Shown here in pieces: positions 25,668-34,873 of a stretch of DNA of 51,017 nucleotides (position 1 is its first letter; every line of letters begins with the position of its first letter). Source of the stretch: CAZXCG01 sp964639205 (lineage in GTDB: Bacteria; Bacillota; Clostridia; Oscillospirales; Acutalibacteraceae); NCBI GenBank assembly GCA_964639205.1, contig CAZXCG010000007.1:1-51017 (forward strand), read 5' to 3'. The translations under genes and the position numbers were made by a program. The notes under the pieces are model-generated. The model searched no databases and had not been told where the DNA came from. It worked only from the letters and a program-made list of their open reading frames with translations.

Positions 25668-25838
25668 TCAATCGGCAACAGGAGCGCCGACAGGGCATAC
25701 GTCGGCACAGGAGCCGCATTCGATGCAGACAGAAGCATCAATTTCAAATTGAGTTTCTCCTTCGGAGATGGCGTCGGCGGGACATTCAGCCTCGCAAGCG
25801 CCGCACTTGATGCAGTCTTCGGTAATTTTATATGCCAT
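25668..25838 (-). CDS. Small 2[4Fe-4S] ferredoxin
   Basis: A 56-residue electron carrier of the clostridial type. Two CxxCxxC-x3-C-P cluster motifs are visible: CIKCGACEAECPADAI near residues 9-24 and CIECGSCADVCPVGAP near 38-53. Such proteins carry low-potential electrons between oxidoreductases, hydrogenases and nitrogen or carbon metabolism in anaerobes. AAGGAGG lies 7 bases before the ATG. A promoter (TTGATT at 25896-25891 and TAGAAT at 25874-25869, 16 apart) and a terminator flank it, so it is a single-gene transcript. It is easily missed by length cut-offs. Confidence 0.95.
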   Translation of the reverse strand: MAYKITEDCIKCGACEAECPADAISEGETQFEIDASVCIECGSCADVCPVGAPVAD

Positions 25839-25868
25839 AGTTAAAACCTCCTTTAAGATTTCAACTAT

Positions 25869-25896
25869 ATTCTATCATACTTTTAAAAAAAATCAA
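25869..25896 (-). promoter_or_regulatory. Promoter of the ferredoxin gene
   Basis: On the minus strand TTGATT (25896-25891) and TAGAAT (25874-25869) are separated by 16 bases in an AT-rich stretch, about 30 bases before the start codon. Confidence 0.55.
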
Positions 25897-25949
25897 TACC
25901 TTTTTACAAATTTTGCGTAATTTGAAGAATTTGCAAAGGCCGCATATTT

Positions 25950-26975
25950 TTATTTTGCCGTGCTGTAATCTATAGGCAGAGTTGCAGCGGCGTTGAGGTC
26001 GAGCGAGGCTGTGTTACCGCTTAGATATTCATAATACGCCTGCGCTCCGACCATTGCCGCGTTGTCGCCGCAAAGCTCCTTCGGCGGCATATAAAGCGAC
26101 AAACCGCGCCGGGAACATTCGCTTTCAAGTTTTCTGCGCAGAAGCAAATTCGCCGCCACCCCGCCGGCCGTTACAAGGGTTTTTACGCCGAGGTCATCGG
26201 CGGCTTTTAAGAAATTTGCGCTCAAGCACTCCACAACCGCCAGACGAAAGGAAGCGGCCAAGTCTTCGGCAGGGAGTGTTTTTCCACGCTGCCCGGCGTT
26301 GTGAATAAGATTTATTACGGCAGTTTTCAAGCCGGAAAAGCTGAAATCATACGGCGAACCGTCCACATGCGGGCGTGGCAGAGAAAAGGCGTTTGGATCG
26401 CCGCTTTCGGCGATTCTGTCAAGCTCAATTCCCCCCGGATAGGGCATCCCCATAGTGCGCGCGGCTTTGTCAAACGCTTCGCCCGCGGCGTCGTCCCTTG
26501 TTTTGCCGATTATCTGCATTTGAGTGTAGTCCGATACTTTTACAATGTGGCTGTGCCCGCCCGAGACCACAAGGCAAAGGAAGGGAGGCTTAAGCTCGGG
26601 ATGCGCTATGTAGTTTGCCGCAATGTGCGAGCGCAGATGATGTGTGGGAATAAGCGGAAGCCCCGACGCCAACGCCGCGCCTTTGGCGTAGTTTGTGCCG
26701 ACAAGCAGCGCGCCTATAAGTCCGGGAGCGTGCGTTACCGCAAGAGCGTCAACGGTTTTAAACGTACATCCCGCCCGGGACAGCGCTTCTTTTACAACTC
26801 CGGTTATATTTTCGGCGTGCCGTCTGGAGGCAATTTCAGGCACTACGCCGCCGTAGAGCCTATGCTCCTCAACCTGAGTGGCAATAACGGACGAAAGCGC
26901 CCTTCTGCCGTTTTCAACCACTGCTGCGGCTGTTTCATCGCAGGAAGATTCTATTGCAAGTATTTTCATTTTCAT
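25950..26975 (-). CDS. tsaD: tRNA N6-threonylcarbamoyladenosine transferase
   Basis: TsaD transfers the threonylcarbamoyl group to A37 of ANN-decoding tRNAs, together with TsaB and TsaE. The 341-residue protein has the ASKHA-fold hallmarks ILAIESSCDETAAAV, VPEIASRRHAENI, the metal-binding THHLRSH (His113, His117), PGGIELD, and LCGDNAAMVGAQAYY near the C-terminus. The ATG at 26975 overlaps the previous stop as ATGA; the ATG at 26969 is a possible alternative with better ribosome-site spacing. TsaB and TsaE are not in this window, although in many Bacillota they are adjacent to rimI-tsaD. Confidence 0.95.
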   Translation of the reverse strand: MKMKILAIESSCDETAAAVVENGRRALSSVIATQVEEHRLYGGVVPEIASRRHAENITGVVKEALSRAGCTFKTVDALAVTHAPGLIGALLVGTNYAKGAALASGLPLIPTHHLRSHIAANYIAHPELKPPFLCLVVSGGHSHIVKVSDYTQMQIIGKTRDDAAGEAFDKAARTMGMPYPGGIELDRIAESGDPNAFSLPRPHVDGSPYDFSFSGLKTAVINLIHNAGQRGKTLPAEDLAASFRLAVVECLSANFLKAADDLGVKTLVTAGGVAANLLLRRKLESECSRRGLSLYMPPKELCGDNAAMVGAQAYYEYLSGNTASLDLNAAATLPIDYSTAK

Positions 26976-27868
26976 CTCTCTCCGTCCGGGCTTTGTTTAT
27001 GGAAAAAGCGAGTCATAAGCAGCGCGTTTTCCGTAGGGTCGCTGTAATAATTTTTACGTTCTCCGGCTTTTTCGAATCCGCATTTTTTATACAGAGAAAT
27101 TGCCGGGAGATTACCGGCGCGCACCTCAAGGGTAAGCAGACGCAGCCCGGTTTCCTCAGAAAGCTTTATAAGCCGCCGTACAAGCGCCGTGCCGACGCCT
27201 TTCCCGCGATAATCGGGAAAAACAGCAGTATTAAAGACGTAGCCTTCGTCGGCGGCTGTTTCCATAGCAGTATAGCCAAGCGGGGTTTGACCTGCCATTG
27301 CAATAAAAAAGTCCGTGTTTTCGTCCGCAAGACGCTGCCGCATGGCGTCCTCCTTCCACGGGTGCGCAAAGCAGATCCGCTCTGCCGAAGCGGCATAGGG
27401 GAGAGTTTCGGCAGTTAGCGGCTCGATTCGCATGAATTCGTCTTTAAGAAGCGACAGAAAGCGTTTGCATTCGGCGGTTATTTTGTCACGCGTGCGCCGG
27501 TAAACCTCAAGACCGCCGCCGTAGGGATCGCTTATATTGTTCGGAATAAATATTTTTTCGCGCGCCGCACCGAGCGAGAGCAGAGCCTGCGCGTGCTCGG
27601 GGGTCATTACAAAGAAGTAATCCGTTTGCAAAATTTCGGTATGGGACAGCGGCGCGGAGCGGTGAGAGCTGATGTCTATTCCGATTTCCGCGCAGGCTGC
27701 TGCGGCGTTGTCGGTCGGAGGCGAGCCCGCCGCCGCGGCAAGCCCCGCGCTTGTTATTTTTGCATGGGGGAGAAGTTCCCGAGACAACGCGCGGAAAACG
27801 CCTTCCGCCATGGGGCTGCGGCAGGTGTTGCCGGTGCATATGAATTTGATGTTCAGTGATTGGCGCAC
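26972..27868 (-). CDS. Fusion of low-molecular-weight protein-tyrosine phosphatase and RimI acetyltransferase
   Basis: One uninterrupted 298-residue frame joins two enzymes. Residues 1-143 are an LMW phosphatase with the P-loop CTGNTCRS (Cys11, Arg17) and the general-acid Asp114 in ISDPYGG; this group includes protein-tyrosine and protein-arginine phosphatases. Residues 146-290 are a GNAT acetyltransferase of the RimI type, with the acetyl-CoA loop YRGKGVGTALVRRL and the RAGNLPAISLYKKCGFE segment. RimI acetylates the N-terminus of ribosomal protein bS18. The start is GTG after GAAGGAGGG. No ribosome site precedes Met146, so separate translation of the second half is unlikely. The rimI-tsaD order is the common one; the phosphatase is the unusual addition. 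Confidence 0.88.
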   Translation of the reverse strand: MRQSLNIKFICTGNTCRSPMAEGVFRALSRELLPHAKITSAGLAAAAGSPPTDNAAAACAEIGIDISSHRSAPLSHTEILQTDYFFVMTPEHAQALLSLGAAREKIFIPNNISDPYGGGLEVYRRTRDKITAECKRFLSLLKDEFMRIEPLTAETLPYAASAERICFAHPWKEDAMRQRLADENTDFFIAMAGQTPLGYTAMETAADEGYVFNTAVFPDYRGKGVGTALVRRLIKLSEETGLRLLTLEVRAGNLPAISLYKKCGFEKAGERKNYYSDPTENALLMTRFFHKQSPDGER

Positions 27869-27881
27869 AGCGTACCCTCCT

Positions 27882-30449
27882 TCAGCCCTTTGCGTCGTAC
27901 CAGGTTTTCCCGACGCAGGCGTCCGCCGTGAGCGGAACGCTCAGAGTAACGGCGCTTTCCATTTCCTGCTGTAAAATTTCGGCGGCCGTCTGCGCTTCCT
28001 CCTCGGGCGATTCGACTATCAGCTCGTCGTGTACCTGTAAAATAAGGCGTGAACGCATTTTTTCACGGCGCAGGCGTTCGCTTACTTTTATCATTGCAAT
28101 TTTGATTATGTCCGCCGCCGTTCCCTGAATAGGCATATTGCGCGCAACACGCTGACCGAACGCGCGGGTGATTTTGTTGGAAGCGGTAAGCTCGGGCAGG
28201 TAGCGCCGTCTGCCGAACATGGTTTCGGCGTAGCCGTCGACGGTGGCTTTTTCAATCATATGCTCCATATATTCGTTTACGCCGCTGTAATGCTCAAGAT
28301 AAGCTTTTATATAGTTTGACGCTTCGCGGTTTGTAACGCCTATGTCCTTGGCAAGCGAGTATGCGCCCATTCCGTAAATGATTCCGAAGTTTACCGCTTT
28401 TGCTCTGCTGCGCAGAAGCGGGGTTATAAGCTCGGCGGGCAGGTTGAACACCTGAGACGCGGTTATGGTGTGTATATCGCTTCCGTTTCGGAAAGCGTCT
28501 ATCATATTTTTATCGTTTGAAAGATGAGCGAGAACCCTTAGCTCAATTTGCGAATAGTCGGCGTCCACAAGAACCATGCCCTCCTGCGCGCAGAAGAAGC
28601 GCCGCATTTCGCGCCCCAAATCGGTGCGAACAGGGATATTTTGCAAATTCGGCTCGGTTGAGCTTATTCGTCCGGTACGGGTTTCGGTCTGGTTAAAGTT
28701 TGAGTGTATTCTGCCGTCCGGCGCGATTACCTTTAAAAGACCGTCGCAGTAGGTGGATTTGAGCTTTGTATAGGTGCGGTAATTAAGCACCATATCCACA
28801 ACCGGGTGAGCGCTCCTGAGCTCCTCCAACGCCTCCGCGTTTGTGCTGTAGCCCCTTCTGTTTTTCTTTTTTGCGGGAAGCATAAGCTTTTCAAACAGGG
28901 CGGTTGAAAGCTGCTTCGGAGAATTTATGTTGAATTCATATCCCACGGCGGTGTAAATATCGCCGCGCAGCTTTGCAATCATAGTTTCCATTTGCTCGCC
29001 GTAGCGCGCTATTCCGTCTTTATTTACAAGGAAGCCGCAGTTTTCCATTTCGGCGAGTACCCGCGCGAGCGGTATCTCCATTTCGAAAAGCAGCCTTTCC
29101 TGATTGCGGCTTTGCAGCTTTGCAAGCAGCTTTTCATACAAAGGCGGAACGGCGGCGCAGAGCACGGCTCCTTCTTCGCCGTTATAATTATAAAGAGAAA
29201 TAAAGTATTCCTCGCATAGCCTTTGCATAGAGTATTCCGAGCTTGAGGGGTTGAGCAGATACGCCGCAAGGCTTATGTCGAAGGCGACATTTTTCAGCTC
29301 AAAGCCCTTTGAGGCGGCGTAGGAGAACAGCGGCTTTGAATTGCAAACGATTTTTGCAATGCCGGGATCCGCAAGCAGCGCGTCTGTTTGGGCTTCATCG
29401 GAAATTTTGCTTACGCAGCCGCTTTTTTCGGGCGAGCATACGTAAATGCAGGATATTTTCTTCCCCTCAAAAACAGGGAGCAGTGCAAGCGTCCGGCACC
29501 CTTCCGGCAGCTCTTCAAGCAGAGTAAGCGTATTTGAAGACGGCTCCTGCGGGTCTTTTTGCCCGGCTTCCGGTGAAACGCTCTTGAGCCCGAGTTTTTC
29601 AATAAGTGAGAAAAGCTCCAGCCTTTTCATTATATTAAGCGCCTTTTGCTTATCGCCGCCGCCCACACGGTAGGAATTCATATCGACGTCTATAGGAGCT
29701 GTGAGGCAAATTTCGCCGAGCATACGGCTCATATGCGCGTTTTCTTTGCCGGCGATAAGCTTTTTGCGGACGGAATCCTTTATGTCAAGCTCGTCCAAAT
29801 GCTCATAAATATACGAAACGGAGCCGTATTTTTGAATAAGCTCCCCCGCGCCCTTAGGACCTATCCCGGCGACGCCGGGGATATTGTCGGAGCTGTCGCC
29901 CTGAAGAGCCTTTATTTCGATTAACGCCCGCGGTTCAACTCTGTACTCCCCGCGTATTTGTTCTATGCCGTATACCGTCGCCGTGGGAGCGCCGTGCTTT
30001 GTTGCGGCAAGGCGCACGGTGGTTTTCCCGGTAACAAGCTGGAGACTGTCGCGATCCCCCGTGGCAATCACGCATTCGCCGCCCTGCTCTTCACAGGCGC
30101 GCGAAAGCGTGCCCAAAATATCGTCCGCCTCGTACCCTTCGCACGTAACCGTTTTATAGCCTAAGGCGGCAAGCAGCTCCTTGAGCGGGTTGAGCTGACT
30201 TGCCAATTCCTCGGGCATACCCTTGCGCTGCGCTTTGTAGAGCGAATACGCCTTATGGCGGAAGGTGGGGGAGCGCAGGTCAAAGGCAATGGCGACGCGG
30301 TCGGGGCAAACGTCGGCTTTTATTTTTTCAAGCATAGTTAAAAAGCCGTAAATCGCGTGGGTAAACTGCCCGTCCTTTGTGGTCAGAGGGCGTATACCGT
30401 AATAAGCGCGGTTGATAATACTGTTTCCGTCAACAACAAGCAGCTTCAT
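27882..30449 (-). CDS. polA: DNA polymerase I
   Basis: An 855-residue repair and Okazaki-fragment processing polymerase. The N-terminal 5'-3' exonuclease (about 1-290) starts LLVVDGNSIINRAYYG and holds the EGYEADDILG and ATGDRDSLQLV metal motifs. The central 3'-5' exonuclease-like domain (about 300-460) lacks the DTE and YD motifs, so proofreading is probably lost, as in B. subtilis. The polymerase domain (about 470-855) has DADYSQIELRVLAHLS, RSRAKAVNFGIIYGMG and the catalytic QVHDELIVE. Its ATG overlaps the alr stop as ATGA, and the phosphatase/RimI gene follows after 13 bases. Confidence 0.96.
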   Translation of the reverse strand: MKLLVVDGNSIINRAYYGIRPLTTKDGQFTHAIYGFLTMLEKIKADVCPDRVAIAFDLRSPTFRHKAYSLYKAQRKGMPEELASQLNPLKELLAALGYKTVTCEGYEADDILGTLSRACEEQGGECVIATGDRDSLQLVTGKTTVRLAATKHGAPTATVYGIEQIRGEYRVEPRALIEIKALQGDSSDNIPGVAGIGPKGAGELIQKYGSVSYIYEHLDELDIKDSVRKKLIAGKENAHMSRMLGEICLTAPIDVDMNSYRVGGGDKQKALNIMKRLELFSLIEKLGLKSVSPEAGQKDPQEPSSNTLTLLEELPEGCRTLALLPVFEGKKISCIYVCSPEKSGCVSKISDEAQTDALLADPGIAKIVCNSKPLFSYAASKGFELKNVAFDISLAAYLLNPSSSEYSMQRLCEEYFISLYNYNGEEGAVLCAAVPPLYEKLLAKLQSRNQERLLFEMEIPLARVLAEMENCGFLVNKDGIARYGEQMETMIAKLRGDIYTAVGYEFNINSPKQLSTALFEKLMLPAKKKNRRGYSTNAEALEELRSAHPVVDMVLNYRTYTKLKSTYCDGLLKVIAPDGRIHSNFNQTETRTGRISSTEPNLQNIPVRTDLGREMRRFFCAQEGMVLVDADYSQIELRVLAHLSNDKNMIDAFRNGSDIHTITASQVFNLPAELITPLLRSRAKAVNFGIIYGMGAYSLAKDIGVTNREASNYIKAYLEHYSGVNEYMEHMIEKATVDGYAETMFGRRRYLPELTASNKITRAFGQRVARNMPIQGTAADIIKIAMIKVSERLRREKMRSRLILQVHDELIVESPEEEAQTAAEILQQEMESAVTLSVPLTADACVGKTWYDAKG

Positions 30450-31624
30450 AATTTATACATCACATCCATAACTTTTCCGTTTTTTATAAACAGCCTCGGA
30501 ATGCGCTTGCCGATAATGCACAGCACCTCGTAGTTTATTGTTCCCGACCAACGCGCAAGGTCGTCCGCCGTAGGCTCGCCGTGGCTCCCGTCGCCGAAAA
30601 TAAGCACTTCATCGCCCATTTTCACGCCCGGAATATCGGTTACGTCGACCATAGTCTGATCCATACATATTCTGCCGACGATTTTCGCCCGCTTTCCGTT
30701 TATGAGCATATATCCGTCTTTTGCGTACCGCCGGATATATCCGTCCGCATAACCTATTGGTATTGTGGCTATACGCATGGTATTTGCGGCGGTAAAGGTT
30801 CTGCCGTAGCTTACAGACGCGCCCTCCGGAATTTCCTTAACGGAAGAAACAACGGATTTAAGCGTCATAACCGGTTTGACGGGCAAAGCGCCCGCAAGCT
30901 TTTGAGACGGCGCGAGCCCATACAGTATAATTCCCGCGCGCACCATATCGAGGGCGGCGCAGGGGTAGTCTTCAATAGCGCCGCTGTTGGAGCAGTGACG
31001 CACTGAAAAGCTTACGCCGAGCTTTTCAAGCCGGGCGGATACATACAGAAAATTCCGGTACTGTTTCTCCGTAAAGGCTCTGCCCTCGCCGCGTTCATCG
31101 GAAACGGCAAAATGGGTAAAAATGCCTTCCGTAACAAGGTTAGGCAGAGAGGAAACGCCGTAAATCTCATCAATCGTGCCTTCGTCGCGGGGGAAATCCT
31201 GGCACATAAAGCCGAGGCGGCTCATCCCTGTGTCAAGCTTTATGTGTATTTTGCATGAAACGCCCGCTCTGCACGCTTCTTCGGAAAGCTCGCGGGCATA
31301 TTCGGCTCCGTAAACCGCCTGCGAGACATTGCAGCAGCTTAGGTGCTTTGCGCAGCGGGCGGGCGTGTAACCGAGAATTACAATCGGCTCGGCAATGCCC
31401 GCCTCGCGCAGCTCCCTTGCCTCGTCAAGGTTTGAAACGGCAAACGAATCGGCTCCGAGAGCACTGTACAGGGAGGCAAGGTCAACGGCGCCGTGACCGT
31501 ATGCGTCGGCTTTTACCACGCAGCAGATTTTTGTGCGGGGGTTTACAAGCCGGCGAATAGTTTTATAATTTTCGGCGGCCTTGTCAAGGTTTATCTCCGT
31601 CCAGGTTCTTTTAACATATTTCAT
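30446..31624 (-). CDS. alr: Alanine racemase
   Basis: A PLP enzyme converting L- to D-alanine for peptidoglycan. The 392-residue protein has the cofactor Lys38 in VVKADAYGHGA and the opposite catalytic Tyr in VSYGRTFTA (about 275), plus the fold-III segments MSRLGFMCQDF and MVRAGIILYG. AAAAGGAAAA lies upstream of the ATG. It is the first gene of alr-polA-(LMW-PTP/RimI)-tsaD, joined by 4-base overlaps except for the 13-base spacing before the fusion gene. Confidence 0.96.
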   Translation of the reverse strand: MKYVKRTWTEINLDKAAENYKTIRRLVNPRTKICCVVKADAYGHGAVDLASLYSALGADSFAVSNLDEARELREAGIAEPIVILGYTPARCAKHLSCCNVSQAVYGAEYARELSEEACRAGVSCKIHIKLDTGMSRLGFMCQDFPRDEGTIDEIYGVSSLPNLVTEGIFTHFAVSDERGEGRAFTEKQYRNFLYVSARLEKLGVSFSVRHCSNSGAIEDYPCAALDMVRAGIILYGLAPSQKLAGALPVKPVMTLKSVVSSVKEIPEGASVSYGRTFTAANTMRIATIPIGYADGYIRRYAKDGYMLINGKRAKIVGRICMDQTMVDVTDIPGVKMGDEVLIFGDGSHGEPTADDLARWSGTINYEVLCIIGKRIPRLFIKNGKVMDVMYKL

Positions 31625-31657
31625 AGATAGCGCTTTTCCTTTTGGGCGATTTTTGGT

Positions 31658-31690
31658 TTCGGTAAGGGGCTTTGCCCCATCATTATATCA
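31658..31690 (+). repeat. GGGGCTTTGCCCC intergenic repeat, copy 4
   Basis: It reads TTCGGTAAGGGGCTTTGCCCC followed by ATCATTATATCA, a close match to copies 1, 2 and 5. It lies between the divergent alr and putP genes. Confidence 0.65.
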
Positions 31691-31846
31691 TTTGTATTAT
31701 AGCTCTTTTCACTCTTTAAATCAACCGCTTACAGAGGGTTTTTGCGCTTCGATTTAACATACGGCGGCGCTTTTTCGTTGCTTTATTGTAATTTTGTGTG
31801 TAAATTCCGCAAATTTCACGCAATATTGCCGAATTTAAAAAAATAT

Positions 31847-31875
31847 TTGCATTTGCGCCTTAATTTTGATATGAT
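31847..31875 (+). promoter_or_regulatory. Promoter of putP
   Basis: TTGCAT (31847-31852) and TATGAT (31870-31875) are 17 bases apart, 45 bases before the start codon. Confidence 0.65.
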
Positions 31876-31919
31876 ATATTAAATAATATTTTTAAATTGC
31901 CTTCAAAGGAACTGATACA

Positions 31920-33479
31920 ATGAATAGCTCTACCGTGATAGTACTGATTGCCTTTGTCGTTTATATGGCGCTGATGATTATAATAGGCGCCGTATACGCC
32001 AGGGGCGCAAAAAATAACGAGGATTATTTTCTGGGAGGCAGAAATTTGGGCGGTTGGACCGCGGCGCTTTCGGCGCAGGCGTCCGATATGAGCGGCTGGC
32101 TGCTTATGGGTCTGCCGGGTTCGATTTATATTGCCGGAACGGGCAAAGCATGGATTGCGATAGGGCTGCTTATCGGCACTGTGCTTAACTGGTATCTTGT
32201 TTCGGGCAGACTTCGCCGCTACACAATAAAAGCGGGCAACGCGCTTACAATACCGAGCTTTTTTGAAAACCGCTTTCACGATAAAAGCGGCGTGTTAAAA
32301 TCGGTTTCCGCAATTATTATAGCCGTTTTCTTCACTGTTTACGCCGCTTCGGCCTTCAGCTCCGGCGCGAAGCTGTTCGCCACGATATTTTCAAACGGAG
32401 AAAGCTTTACATATGAAAATATGTATTTCTACGGGCTGATTATTTCGGTTGTGGTTATTTTGATTTACACCTTTCTCGGCGGATTTAAGGCGGTTTGCGT
32501 AACCGACCTGATTCAGGGCTTTCTGATGCTTGCCGCCATTCTCGCCGTTCCGCTGATTGCGTTTTTCCTGCTTACCGAAACAACGGACTTCGGCAGCGCG
32601 CTTATTTCGCACGGCGTTGAAGACCCGGCGGGCTTTATAAGCCTTACAAAAAATCAGGACGGCTCAAGCATAACGTTCGTGTCCGTAATTTCCGACCTCG
32701 GCTGGGCGCTCGGCTACTTCGGCATGCCGCACATTCTGGTTCGCTTTATGGCTATAAAAAGCGAAAGAGAGGTTAAAAAATCCCGCGTTATAGCGATTGT
32801 CTGGGTCATTCTTTCGCTTGCCGCCGCCTGCTGCATAGGGCTTGTAGCAAGGGCGTTTCTTGACCCGCAGCTTACGGAAGCAACGCAGGAAACCGTGTTT
32901 ATCAAGCTTATTCAGGACATTTTCTCGGGCAGCGGCGTGCTTATATTCATCGGGGGTATTTTCCTTTGCGGAATTTTAGCGGCGATAATGTCAACCGCAG
33001 ACAGTCAGCTCCTTGTTACCGCCTCGGCTGTATCGGAGGATTTGTACCGCGGCGTTATATGCAAAAAGGCAAGCGAAAAAAATTCGCTTTTAATTGCAAG
33101 GGCGGCGGTTGTTGTTATAGCCGTTATAGCGTTCTTTATCGCCCTTGACCCTAACAGCAGCATTATGGATCTTGTTTCGGACGCATGGGCCGGCTTCGGA
33201 GCGGCCTTCGGACCTATTGTTTTGCTCTCGCTGTTTTGGAAGCGCTCAAATCTCAAGGGAGCGGTAAGCGCTATGATAGTCGGCGCCGTAACGGTAATAG
33301 TTTGGGATTATCTGCCCATTGCCGGCGGGCAGACAATTTACGCCGTCACCGGTCTTTATTCGCTCGTTGTGGGCTTTGCCCTTGCGCTTGCGGTTATGGT
33401 CGCAGTTTCGCTGCTTACAAAAGCTCCGTCCGAGGAAATCACAAAGGAATTTGAAGAGATTAACGCCAAAGCGGGCTGA
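31920..33479 (+). CDS. putP: Sodium/proline symporter (SSS family)
   Basis: It takes up proline with sodium across the cell membrane. The 519-residue protein has about 13 hydrophobic helices. Family features are the NEDYFLGGRNLGGWTAALSAQASDMSGWLLMG first block (residues about 29-61), which carries sodium-binding residues, the YTFLGGFKAVCVTDLIQG segment, LGYFGMPHILVRFMA and the AAIMSTADSQLLV block. AAAGGA lies upstream of the ATG. The gene ends 16 bases before an assembly gap, with its own promoter upstream. Proline specificity follows the PutP subfamily; another solute cannot be fully excluded. Confidence 0.92.
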   Translation: MNSSTVIVLIAFVVYMALMIIIGAVYARGAKNNEDYFLGGRNLGGWTAALSAQASDMSGWLLMGLPGSIYIAGTGKAWIAIGLLIGTVLNWYLVSGRLRRYTIKAGNALTIPSFFENRFHDKSGVLKSVSAIIIAVFFTVYAASAFSSGAKLFATIFSNGESFTYENMYFYGLIISVVVILIYTFLGGFKAVCVTDLIQGFLMLAAILAVPLIAFFLLTETTDFGSALISHGVEDPAGFISLTKNQDGSSITFVSVISDLGWALGYFGMPHILVRFMAIKSEREVKKSRVIAIVWVILSLAAACCIGLVARAFLDPQLTEATQETVFIKLIQDIFSGSGVLIFIGGIFLCGILAAIMSTADSQLLVTASAVSEDLYRGVICKKASEKNSLLIARAAVVVIAVIAFFIALDPNSSIMDLVSDAWAGFGAAFGPIVLLSLFWKRSNLKGAVSAMIVGAVTVIVWDYLPIAGGQTIYAVTGLYSLVVGFALALAVMVAVSLLTKAPSEEITKEFEEINAKAG

Positions 33480-33495
33480 TACGGCCGTAAAAAGC

Positions 33496-33595
33496 NNNNN
33501 NNNNNNNNNNNNNNNNNNNNNNNNNNNNNNNNNNNNNNNNNNNNNNNNNNNNNNNNNNNNNNNNNNNNNNNNNNNNNNNNNNNNNNNNNNNNNNN
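33496..33595. other. Assembly gap, 100 N
   Basis: A second run of exactly 100 N between putP and galE, most likely a scaffold join of unknown length. The stretch from the gap to galE holds only a possible promoter, TTGTAA (33615-33620) and TAATAT (33638-33643). Confidence 0.98.
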
Positions 33596-33759
33596 AAAAT
33601 TTTGAAAATAACTCTTGTAAAATTTGTACCGATGTTGTAATATAAATTTGTAAATGAGCGGGACGGAATTCGGTTTGCCCTGCCGTTACACGCCCGGCTA
33701 AGGTTCGGCGCCAAATCCGCGGTGTAAATTTACAGTATGTAAAAAAGGAGAGGTTTCAC

Positions 33760-34773
33760 ATGAACATTTTATTGACAGGCGGCGCGGGCTACATCGGCAG
33801 CCACACCTGCATCGAGCTTTATAAGGCCGGTCATACGGCGGTTATTGCCGACAATTTTGTCAACAGCAGTCCGGAGGCGGTCAGAAGAGTTGAGGAGCTC
33901 ATCGGCGCGAAGGTTCCGCTATATAACATAGACGTAGCCGACTTTGACGCTCTTGATAAATTGTTTGATGAAAACAAGATAGACGCGGTAATACATTTTG
34001 CGGGACTTAAAGCGGTCGGCGAAAGCGTTTCGATCCCCGTAAAATACTACAGAAACAACATAGACACCACTCTTACCCTGCTTGACGTAATGGAAAAGCA
34101 CGGCTGCGCCAACTTTGTTTTCAGCTCTTCCGCAACGGTTTACGGAATTCCCAAAACCGTTCCGCTTGTAGAGGGTATGCCCACAAGCTGCACCAATCCG
34201 TACGGCTGGACAAAGCTTATGAACGAGCAGATTCTTACCGACGCCGCCGTACCCAACAAAAATCTTTCCGTAGTGCTCCTGCGCTACTTTAATCCGATCG
34301 GCGCGCATGAAAGCGGCAGAATCGGCGAAAATCCCAACGGGATCCCCAACAACCTTATGCCGTACATCACGCAGGTTGCCGCAGGCAAGCTTGAAAAGCT
34401 CGGAGTTTTCGGCAACGATTATCCAACGCATGACGGCACCGGCGTGCGCGATTATATTCACGTTGTCGATCTTGCCAAGGGTCACGTTAAGGCTATCGAC
34501 TATGCAAACGCTCATAAGGGCGTCGAAATTTTCAACCTCGGCACCGGCACGGGCTACAGCGTTCTTGACATTGTAAACACGTTTATGAAGGTCAACAACA
34601 TCGATATTCCCTACGAAATTAAGCCCCGCCGCCCCGGCGACGTAGCCGAATGTTATGCCGACCCGAAAAAGGCTTACGAGGTTCTGGGCTGGAAGGCGGA
34701 AAAAAGCCTCGAGGATATGTGCCGCGATTCATGGAATTGGCAGTCGCACAATCTCAACGGCTACGAAGGCTGA
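33760..34773 (+). CDS. galE: UDP-glucose 4-epimerase
   Basis: It interconverts UDP-glucose and UDP-galactose for galactose use and surface polysaccharides. The 337-residue short-chain dehydrogenase-fold protein has the NAD loop TGGAGYIGSHT (6-16), the catalytic Tyr148 and Lys152 in NPYGWTK, and Ser123-124 in VFSSSATVYG. The sugar-binding RYFNPIGAHESG and GTGVRDYIHVVDLA segments are intact. AAGGAGAGG lies upstream of the ATG. Surface-protein genes follow. Confidence 0.96.
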   Translation: MNILLTGGAGYIGSHTCIELYKAGHTAVIADNFVNSSPEAVRRVEELIGAKVPLYNIDVADFDALDKLFDENKIDAVIHFAGLKAVGESVSIPVKYYRNNIDTTLTLLDVMEKHGCANFVFSSSATVYGIPKTVPLVEGMPTSCTNPYGWTKLMNEQILTDAAVPNKNLSVVLLRYFNPIGAHESGRIGENPNGIPNNLMPYITQVAAGKLEKLGVFGNDYPTHDGTGVRDYIHVVDLAKGHVKAIDYANAHKGVEIFNLGTGTGYSVLDIVNTFMKVNNIDIPYEIKPRRPGDVAECYADPKKAYEVLGWKAEKSLEDMCRDSWNWQSHNLNGYEG

Positions 34774-34873
34774 TTTTTGTTAAGCAAAAGGCGGTTTCCG
34801 CTTTTAACTTTCCGTGTCGGCGCGTTTTAAAGAGCGCCCGTGCGGATTGAAGCGTTCCGAAAAGAGGAAAAAA

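Noticed and set aside
27882..30449. Phage-type DNA polymerase
   Set aside because: Domain order, length and the alr neighbour all fit host polA; the lost proofreading motifs are normal for many Bacillota PolA enzymes.
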